A DNA stretch of 19,707 nt from Bacteroidota bacterium. GTDB taxonomy: Bacteria; Bacteroidota; Bacteroidia; J057. The position numbers were made by a program, and so were the translations under genes. Where the stretch lies: NCBI GenBank assembly GCA_963169475.1, contig CAUJFT010000050.1, positions 1-19,707 on the forward strand. Reading direction: 5' to 3'. The number at the start of each line of letters is the position of its first letter. Position 1 is the first letter of the stretch. Shown piece by piece: positions 13,252 through 19,707 of the stretch. The notes beneath the pieces were generated by a model. The model was not told where the DNA came from and made no database searches. It saw only the letters and a program-made list of their open reading frames with translations.

Positions 13252-16200
13252 ATGAAAAAAAAGTTTCTTTTATTTCTCTTAGTCGCCGCCTTCTCTGCAA
13301 GTGCGCAGCAGCTCCCTGTAAATACTGACCATAGAAATATATATGATGATGCCTTGGAGCTATATGACAAAAACTTGTTTTCATCGGCTTATCTTCGTTT
13401 TAATGATTTCCTGAATCAGTACGCGCCTCATCAGATTTCATTAGAAAACGGGCTTTACGCCAATGCCCGTTATTATCAGGCTACGAGTGCTTATTTCTCC
13501 GGCGCAGTAAATACGATTGAATTATTAGATGGGTTTATCGCAGCATTTCCTCAGCATTCGCAGATTCCCTTTGCCCAATATTGTGGAGGAATGTATTATT
13601 TTGATAAATTAAACTTTAAAAAGGCTCTCCCTTACCTAAATGTTTGTTCCAAATCGGCATTGATTCAAGGCAAAAACCAAGCCTTGTTTTCTGATTTAGA
13701 TAGAGAAAAGTTTATATTTGCTTTGGGTTATTGCTTTATGATGGACGGAGATGACATCAATGCCGACAATTATTTTGTAAAAATAAAAGACAAACCCGGT
13801 CCTTATCAAGAAACTTCCTTATACTTTCACTCGCTGATTTCTTATAAAAACGAATTGTATAGAGAGGCTTACAATGGATTTTCGCGGCTTGAGAGTTCGT
13901 CGGTGTATGGAGAAAAGATGCCCCTTTTAATGGCAAATTGTCTATTAATGGAAAAAGACTATAACGGACTTCAGCAACTTGCAGATAGAATGTCGAAAGA
14001 AGAGCCCCAAGTAACTTTTCTTGCAGCTAATGCCGCTTATGAAAAGCGGGACTATGCCAAAGCCGCCGAAATGTATGATAAATATCTTGCTAAAATCACT
14101 ACTCCCGATAGGCTTACCCTATTCCGAACAGGATACTCCCATTATAAATTAGACGCATACGAAAAGGCGATAGCTCCTCTGACAAAGGTCTCTCTTCAAG
14201 CAAAGTCGGATTCTCTCTCTCAAGCCGCTTCCTACTATCTTGGCTTTTGTTTTCAGAAAGAAAATCAATTAGATAATGCGTTAGTTGCTTACAAAGAAGC
14301 CGCTAAGGCTAAGGGTACCCAAAATGAGGCGATGGCAAAAGATGCCGCTTATCAACATGCTAAACTCTGCTTTGCAACCCGAAATTACAATGACGCAATG
14401 ACTGCCCTTTCCGGGTTGAATGAAAAATACCCCGATGCGGAGTTTTCGGAGGAGGTATCGGAAATGATAGCAGAAATTTTTTCCTATTCTCAAAATTACG
14501 AAGATGCCATAACCTATTTTGAAAAAACCAATATGAAGTCTTCGCGGGCAAAATCTGCCTATCATAGTGCTTGTTTCTGGTACGGGTTGGAGTTTCTTAA
14601 GCGTCAGCAATGGGACAAAGCCGAAAGCTATTTGACCAAAGCCGCTAATAATAATCAGGTAGCAGACCTCCGCCTTTCTGCCTTGTATTGGTTAGCAGAG
14701 ATGAAATATAAGCAGAACAATTATCCGGAGTCTATGGGGCGATACATAGACTATATGAATGCTTCCGGTGCCAAAGCTCACCCCATGTATCCCTATGCCC
14801 AGTACGGACTCGCTTGGGGCTATTTTGAACAAAAAAAATACAAAGATGCCGGTATTAACTTTGAGGAGTTTTTAAAGTCTGCCACAAAAGGAGGGGTTCC
14901 CGAAAATTATACTTCGGAGGCATACGCCCGATTAGGAGACATTGAATTTTTGGCGAAAAACTACCCTAAGGCTATCAAGCACTACCAAAAGGTAATCGAA
15001 AAAGGAGGGATAAATGAGGATTACGCCTTGCTACAAACCGGAGAGGCTTATTACAGAACACAAAAAATAGAGCTTTCTCTCCAATCTTTCGGAAAAATAG
15101 TAACCGCATACCCCCAGTCTGCATTTAGAGATGAGGCATTAGATAGAATGTCCGAAATTTATAATGCCTCTAAAAGAGAGTTGGAGCAATCCGAAAAATA
15201 TGCCCAAATGCTTGTTAAGGCTTACCCCAGAAACCCGCTTGCGGCAGATGCTTACAATCGCTTAGGGGTGATTGCCTATGAAAAAGAGCTTATCCCCAAG
15301 GCTATGACCTATTTCCAGAAGGTGATTGATGATTATACTTATGACACCAGAAACTGTAATATCGCCCTAAGTAATATCAGTAGCATTGTCTCTCCCTCTG
15401 AATTTGATAATGTCCTTAAAGAGTATAAACTCAAAAACCCTAACGCCGACGGGCAACTCAGCGAACTTACTTTTAATACCGGAAAAGAGCGATATTATCT
15501 TGGGAGTTACGGCGCAGCAATAGAATTACTGACCAATTACCTCTCTATCAACGAGACAGGAAAATATGCTTTTGAGGCATTATTCCTTCGCGGGGAGAGC
15601 TTTAAAAATACTGAACAATATTCGCTCGCACTTGCCGATTTTGAAAAAATTTACAACCAGCCGGTTCAAAATAACTTTACGCTTAATGCTTATTCTTCTG
15701 CTATTGACATTAAATATAACTTGGGAGACTACGACGGCAGCCTCAAATTATGCAAGCTGATGGAGAAAGACGCACAGACCCAGGAGGCTAAGACCGCAGT
15801 AGGGTTTGGGTTAGCAAGAAATTATATGGCTAAAAAAGAGTTCTCCAATGCCATACAAGCATTAGAGCCTTTGCTTGCTAATAAATTGGTGGAGCAAGAG
15901 GTTATCATGCAGGCAAAACTCTGGAAGGGAAATTGTCTATACGGGCTAAAAAAATACGACGAATCCATAACCTTATATCAAGAAGTCGTTAGCCATGAGG
16001 CTAATGAAATCGGTGCCGAAGCCCAATACATGCTTGTCAGAACCTACTTTGCCAAGGGCTTATACCCGGAGTGTATAGAAGCCGGAAAATTATCCAAAAA
16101 CAATTACATGGACAGCGAATGGAAGGATAGAGCAATATTATGGATGGCAGAGGCAAATATTGAGCTTCAAAATCTATTACAGGCAAAGGACTTACTAGAA

Positions 16201-16281
16201 GATGTGGTAAAATCAACACCCTATCCTGATGTGCAAAAATATGCAGAAGACAGACTTAAAGATATGGAACAAATTAAATAA
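13252..16281 (+). CDS. Large periplasmic tetratricopeptide-repeat protein
   Basis: A 1009-aa protein with a signal peptide (1-18, then QQ). The rest is almost entirely TPR-like helical pairs. Examples are DRLTLFRTGYSHYKLDAYEKAI, EAYARLGDIEFLAKNYPKAI, YNRLGVIAYEKELIPKAM and AKLWKGNCLYGLKKYDESI, with the usual small residues at turns and Pro at repeat ends. TPR solenoids mediate protein contacts and are common in Bacteroidota envelope complexes. No enzymatic domain is visible. The gene lies 98 bp before a beta-barrel protein gene, suggesting the two proteins work together at the outer membrane; this is inference from order. A short A/T-rich dyad after the stop may weaken read-through. It is possibly transcribed together with the M16 gene, since no clear promoter was seen in the 134-bp gap. 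Confidence 0.88.
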   Translation: MKKKFLLFLLVAAFSASAQQLPVNTDHRNIYDDALELYDKNLFSSAYLRFNDFLNQYAPHQISLENGLYANARYYQATSAYFSGAVNTIELLDGFIAAFPQHSQIPFAQYCGGMYYFDKLNFKKALPYLNVCSKSALIQGKNQALFSDLDREKFIFALGYCFMMDGDDINADNYFVKIKDKPGPYQETSLYFHSLISYKNELYREAYNGFSRLESSSVYGEKMPLLMANCLLMEKDYNGLQQLADRMSKEEPQVTFLAANAAYEKRDYAKAAEMYDKYLAKITTPDRLTLFRTGYSHYKLDAYEKAIAPLTKVSLQAKSDSLSQAASYYLGFCFQKENQLDNALVAYKEAAKAKGTQNEAMAKDAAYQHAKLCFATRNYNDAMTALSGLNEKYPDAEFSEEVSEMIAEIFSYSQNYEDAITYFEKTNMKSSRAKSAYHSACFWYGLEFLKRQQWDKAESYLTKAANNNQVADLRLSALYWLAEMKYKQNNYPESMGRYIDYMNASGAKAHPMYPYAQYGLAWGYFEQKKYKDAGINFEEFLKSATKGGVPENYTSEAYARLGDIEFLAKNYPKAIKHYQKVIEKGGINEDYALLQTGEAYYRTQKIELSLQSFGKIVTAYPQSAFRDEALDRMSEIYNASKRELEQSEKYAQMLVKAYPRNPLAADAYNRLGVIAYEKELIPKAMTYFQKVIDDYTYDTRNCNIALSNISSIVSPSEFDNVLKEYKLKNPNADGQLSELTFNTGKERYYLGSYGAAIELLTNYLSINETGKYAFEALFLRGESFKNTEQYSLALADFEKIYNQPVQNNFTLNAYSSAIDIKYNLGDYDGSLKLCKLMEKDAQTQEAKTAVGFGLARNYMAKKEFSNAIQALEPLLANKLVEQEVIMQAKLWKGNCLYGLKKYDESITLYQEVVSHEANEIGAEAQYMLVRTYFAKGLYPECIEAGKLSKNNYMDSEWKDRAILWMAEANIELQNLLQAKDLLEDVVKSTPYPDVQKYAEDRLKDMEQIK

Positions 16282-16320
16282 ATGATACCAAAGGTAGCAG
16301 GATTTTGTCTATCATTTTTT
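16280..16320 (+). terminator. Weak terminator-like dyad after the TPR gene
   Basis: AAATGATA (16280-16287) pairs with TATCATTT (16310-16317) around a 22-nt loop, followed by T bases to 16320. The stem is A/T-rich and the loop long, so at most it attenuates transcription into the next gene. Confidence 0.3.
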
Positions 16321-16379
16321 GAAAAACAATTTATACCGGTACAAATAAAACACGAATTTAAGCATAGAATATCATACAG

Positions 16380-18119
16380 ATGAAAACGTATCAATATATC
16401 ATAAATATTTTTGTACTTGGGCTAATGATGATGCCCCTGACACTCCTCGCCCAAGACAATAAAGGCAAGCCACAAAACCCCTCTAACAATCCTTTGGAAG
16501 GACAGGAGGATATGATTCTTGAAAATGAACGGATTTTTGACCTTATGGAAAGCGATAAATCTCCTATTTATTATCCCGTTCGTGAGATGGAAACCCCCGA
16601 TGTAACCGAAATAGAGTTTCTCTCTAAGGATTATTTCTTTGACTCCAAGGTCGAAGCTCCAGCCGTTGTCCCTGAAAAAATCAACCCCGCAAGTCTTGGG
16701 GACAAAGAGAAAAAAATAAAAATATTCAATCATTATTTAAAACTTGGACTTGGAAAATACCTCACGCCGCTTGGAAAATTATACCTTGGTAGCAATCCCG
16801 ACAACGACCTTAAATGGGCAGTAGTATTACAGCATGTATCTGCACATGCAGACAAAATAAGGCTTAGAAATTTCCGAGATGAAGATGCCCGCTTCACCCT
16901 ATCCTCCGACAAAAATAATCATTGGGAAATCAATATAAGGGGTGGAAATAATCAATATTTCCTATATGGAACGCCCGATATTTTTAACATCAAAACGCCC
17001 TCTGATAGAATGAAAGACTCTCTGAATAGAGGATTCTCCTATGCCGATTTACGGTTTCAAGCAGATAATAAAGCAAATACCGAAAAGTTCTATTACAATA
17101 TCCCTGTTTCCTTCAAAAATATATGGGACAAGAAGATAGCGGCAGATAGCGTTTCCGGAAACGCAGAATATAACGTAGCCATCAATCCTGATTTAGCTTT
17201 TTTGCTCAATGAAGATCTACGCTTCGGAATTACTCCAGAAGCCGCTTTTTCTTTTGGAAAAACCGCAGACCAAAGCATTTCAAGGCTGATTGTAAACGGA
17301 ACTCCGTATGCAGCCTACGAAAAAAACAATATTAGGGCAAAAGCCGGAGTAGTATTAGGATATTACAACCTCCTTTCGGGTCCCTTAAAGCGTGATGAAT
17401 TTAAGGTTTTCCCCTCCATAGAAGCAGAATATTATCTACCTAGCATTTCAACCTCTTTTTACGGAGGCTACAAAGGCGGGATTGTAAATAATACTTATAG
17501 GGATATGCTTGAAAATTGTCGTTATCTTAATCCCTATGCCCAAATTCTACCCACTGTGGAAAAAATGAACATCTTCCTTGGAGGCAAAACCTTACTGATG
17601 TCCCGGTATGATATTCGGGTAAAGGCTTTTTATCGTACGCTTGAAAATCCACTCTTGTTTACGGGTAGTATAAATAACGGGTGGATTCAGGCTCAATACG
17701 ATTCTCTCACAAAAAATATAGGGTTTGAACTTGAAACCAATTATTCCATTAGACAAGATATACAAATCGGCGGCTCATTCTCTTGGAATCAATTCAATAC
17801 CGCTTCCGCTAAGGCTTTTTACGGAGTACCTCCCATACAGCTAAGGCTCTTTAGCCGGTTACAATTCCTGAACAATCGTTTGAACATAAAGCCGGTTTTT
17901 TATCTCTATGGCAAAACGCCCCTTGGACAAGATGGAAACGGAGCGGTCGTTTATAGAGGGATTATGCCGGATTTTAACCTTAATGCCGAATACCGCATTA
18001 CCGAGCGGTTCTCCGCTTGGGTTCAGTTTAATAATATGTTTGGAGCCAATCAATATCCGTTTATGGGCTATCCCGAAAGAAAATTTGACTTTATGGGCGG
18101 AATCGGATTCATATTCTAA
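16380..18119 (+). CDS. Predicted outer-membrane beta-barrel protein (TonB-dependent-receptor-like, no plug)
   Basis: A 579-aa protein with a signal peptide (1-24, then Gln). A linker of about 95 residues, rich in charged residues and Pro, follows. From about 120 to the end there are alternating aromatic/hydrophobic strand patterns (WAVVLQHVSA, HWEINIRGGNNQYFLYG, FKVFPSIEAEYYLP, RYDIRVKAFYRTL, GFELETNYSI). The protein ends with GFIF, the terminal Phe typical of BAM substrates. I see no TonB box or plug domain. Length suits a barrel of perhaps 16 to 22 strands. Annotation as 'TonB-dependent receptor' is common for such proteins and may be loose. It follows the TPR gene and lies 23 bp before asd on the same strand. 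Confidence 0.75.
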   Translation: MKTYQYIINIFVLGLMMMPLTLLAQDNKGKPQNPSNNPLEGQEDMILENERIFDLMESDKSPIYYPVREMETPDVTEIEFLSKDYFFDSKVEAPAVVPEKINPASLGDKEKKIKIFNHYLKLGLGKYLTPLGKLYLGSNPDNDLKWAVVLQHVSAHADKIRLRNFRDEDARFTLSSDKNNHWEINIRGGNNQYFLYGTPDIFNIKTPSDRMKDSLNRGFSYADLRFQADNKANTEKFYYNIPVSFKNIWDKKIAADSVSGNAEYNVAINPDLAFLLNEDLRFGITPEAAFSFGKTADQSISRLIVNGTPYAAYEKNNIRAKAGVVLGYYNLLSGPLKRDEFKVFPSIEAEYYLPSISTSFYGGYKGGIVNNTYRDMLENCRYLNPYAQILPTVEKMNIFLGGKTLLMSRYDIRVKAFYRTLENPLLFTGSINNGWIQAQYDSLTKNIGFELETNYSIRQDIQIGGSFSWNQFNTASAKAFYGVPPIQLRLFSRLQFLNNRLNIKPVFYLYGKTPLGQDGNGAVVYRGIMPDFNLNAEYRITERFSAWVQFNNMFGANQYPFMGYPERKFDFMGGIGFIF

Positions 18120-18142
18120 AAAAGAAATAATAAGATAAAAAG

Positions 18143-19132
18143 ATGAAAATAGCCATAATTGGAGTTACCGGACTTGTAGGCACAGAGATGCTTAGATTGT
18201 TGGAAGAGTTTGGAACCTCCGTAGCCGAACTGATTCCCGTAGCTTCCGAACGCTCCGTAGGAAAAACAATTTCTTTTAAAGGACAAGAATTTACTATTAT
18301 AGACATAGATTCGGCAATTCAAAAACGCCCCGATTTTGCCCTATTTTCTGCCGGAGGGCAAACCAGCCTCACACACGCCCCTCGTTTTGCAGAAGTAGGG
18401 ACGATTGTCATAGACAACTCCTCCGCTTGGAGAATGCACAAAAGTGTGCCACTGGTTGTCACTGAAATTAACCTCCATACTATAGGAGACTCCAGAATTA
18501 TTGCTAATCCCAATTGCTCTACGATACAAATGGTTATGGCACTTGCCCCGCTTCATAAAGCCTTTGTTATAAAAAGGCTTGTAATTGCCACTTACCAAAG
18601 TGTAAGTGGTACCGGAAAAGCCGCCTTGGACCAACTACAATCCGAAAAAGAAGGAACAGAAGCTCAAAGGGTTTACCCGCACCCAATAGAAGGAAACTGT
18701 ATCCCCCAATGTGATGTGTTTACGGATAATGATTACACTAAAGAGGAAATGAAAATGGTCAATGAAACCCGTAAAATTTTGGCAGATGACACCATTAGAA
18801 TTACCGCTACTTGCGCCCGTGTCCCCGTCCGAATCGGGCATTCAGAAGCCATAAATATTGAGTTTGAAAGGGATTTTGAAATACAATCCGTTAAAAATAT
18901 CCTCAAAACCACAAAGGGAATCATCGTTATGGACGACAATCAACAGGCTTCTTACCCTACTCCCTTATTTGCCGAAGGGAAAAACGAAGTCTTTGTAGGC
19001 AGAATCCGCAGAGACGACTCTCTCCCCTCCGGTCTCAACCTCTGGATTGTAGCGGATAACCTTAGGAAGGGAGCCGCCACCAATGCCGTACAGATTGTAA
19101 ATGCGCTGGTGAAGAGAAAAGTGATTACTTAG
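18143..19132 (+). CDS. asd: Aspartate-semialdehyde dehydrogenase
   Basis: A 329-aa cytoplasmic enzyme of typical length. It has the NADP-binding GVTGLVG (7-13), the phosphate-binding segment SERSVGK (35-41), the active-site Cys C125 in NPNCST, YQSVSGTGKAA (151-161), and the substrate/acid-base region ARVPVRIGHSE (225-235) with H233. It reduces L-aspartyl-4-phosphate to L-aspartate-4-semialdehyde with NADPH, the branch point to diaminopimelate/lysine, threonine and methionine. It starts 23 bp after the barrel gene, probably as part of the same transcript, and ends with TAG 11 bp before the nuclease-like gene. Confidence 0.96.
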   Translation: MKIAIIGVTGLVGTEMLRLLEEFGTSVAELIPVASERSVGKTISFKGQEFTIIDIDSAIQKRPDFALFSAGGQTSLTHAPRFAEVGTIVIDNSSAWRMHKSVPLVVTEINLHTIGDSRIIANPNCSTIQMVMALAPLHKAFVIKRLVIATYQSVSGTGKAALDQLQSEKEGTEAQRVYPHPIEGNCIPQCDVFTDNDYTKEEMKMVNETRKILADDTIRITATCARVPVRIGHSEAINIEFERDFEIQSVKNILKTTKGIIVMDDNQQASYPTPLFAEGKNEVFVGRIRRDDSLPSGLNLWIVADNLRKGAATNAVQIVNALVKRKVIT

Positions 19133-19143
19133 CACTTAAATAG

Positions 19144-19707
19144 ATGAAAAATAGTATTAAAGAACGTTTATTCGGGAAACTTAACCTCAAAGAGATAGAG
19201 AATAATCCCGACTTTAAAGAAGATAGTGTAAGAGAAGTAATCATTCTGCCAATATTGGAAGAACTTGGCTATGGGCAAGAAAACATTGTCCGTAGCAAAA
19301 CGCTACGACACCCTTTTTTGAAAATTGGCACTCAAAAACGACCAATAAACCTTGTTCCGGATTATATATTAAAAGTTGAAAATAATTTCGCTTGGGTTTT
19401 AGATGCAAAAGCTCCCGACCAAAAAATTATTAATAGCGACAATGTAGGACAAGTGTAAAGCTACGCTACACACCCAGAAGTAAGAAGCAACTATTTTGCA
19501 CTTTGCAATGGCTTGGAATTTTCTGTTTTCAGAACAAATGATACCGAAATCCCTATTTTGTTTTTTCAGATACACGAAATTGAACATCATTGGAAATATC
19601 TCCAACTGTTTCTTTCGCCAAACAGTTTTCAAATTGGTAAAAATTTTACTTACGACACAACGAATGCAACCGCAAAACCAACAGGTTTTGATTACGCAAC
19701 ACGACCT
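19144..19707 (+). pseudogene. HsdR N-terminal-like (type I restriction R family) nuclease gene with an in-frame TAA; 3' end outside window
   Basis: The first 104 codons end at TAA 19456-19458. The same frame then stays open for 83 more codons to the window edge, encoding residues that continue the family pattern (SYATHPEVR, NYFALCNGLEFSVFRT). In relatives, as I recall them, the segment reads VGQ.-SYA-HPEIR without a break. The PD-(D/E)XK nuclease core is visible before the stop: PD at 72-73 (VPDYILKV), then D87-A-K89 (WVLDAKAP), with an acidic helix at 38-41. This domain is found in type I restriction endonuclease subunits and in stand-alone predicted nucleases. A sense codon such as TAT, CAA or GAA could become TAA by one base change. 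A sequencing error is also possible. Function beyond residue 187 cannot be judged. Confidence 0.75.

Noticed and set aside
1..19707. TGA never used as a stop by the genes here (11 TAA, 2 TAG, excluding the interrupted gene)
   Set aside because: With 13 genes and AT-rich DNA this is plausible by chance. All reading frames are intact without reading TGA as sense, so there is no sign of recoding.
1..19707. tRNA, rRNA, CRISPR array, complete insertion sequence
   Set aside because: No T-loop/acceptor pattern, no regularly spaced repeats and no transposase-like protein were found on either strand.

Overview
The window looks like chromosomal DNA of an AT-rich member of the Bacteroidota. Several sites match the promoter pattern of that phylum (TAnnTTTG, sometimes with TTTG about 20 bp upstream). 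Start codons lack strong Shine-Dalgarno sequences. Four of the five predicted Sec signal peptides are followed directly by Gln, and in the fifth Gln is one residue further on. Several families present are typical of the group: a two-rotamase-domain PPIase, a long TPR envelope protein followed by a plug-less beta-barrel protein, and a single-chain M16 peptidase. I cannot name a genus from sequence alone.

Layout, left to right: (1) the 3' end of a flippase-like membrane protein (+), convergent with a short-chain dehydrogenase relative that lacks the YxxxK motif (-). (2) A 507-bp AT-rich intergenic region with repeated motifs, then a NeuD/PglD-like left-handed beta-helix protein (+) whose catalytic-His position is Thr. 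A strong bidirectional terminator separates it from a convergent SurA/PpiC-like periplasmic chaperone (-). (3) A 613-bp intergenic region that shares the repeated motif, then an unrecognised 209-aa protein (+) with a distant terminator. (4) A tight leftward operon: a TPR plus periplasmic-binding-protein-fold protein resembling LpoA, a stand-alone heptose-1-phosphate adenylyltransferase (rfaE2), and an ABC ATPase with no permease beside it. (5) A cation diffusion facilitator (-) divergent from an M16 peptidase (+), with promoters that appear to face each other. (6) A rightward series: M16 peptidase, 1009-aa TPR protein, outer-membrane beta-barrel protein, asd, and at the right edge a PD-(D/E)XK nuclease-like (HsdR N-terminal-like) gene interrupted by an in-frame TAA.

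Most of the window serves the cell envelope: outer-membrane protein folding (PPIase), lipopolysaccharide heptose activation (rfaE2), possible control of peptidoglycan synthesis (LpoA-like), diaminopimelate supply (asd), and outer-membrane and periplasmic proteins (TPR, barrel, M16). I found no tRNA, rRNA, CRISPR array or complete insertion sequence. The least expected signals are a roughly 22-bp motif present four times in two divergent intergenic regions and the interrupted nuclease gene at the right end, which may be the edge of a defence or accessory locus.
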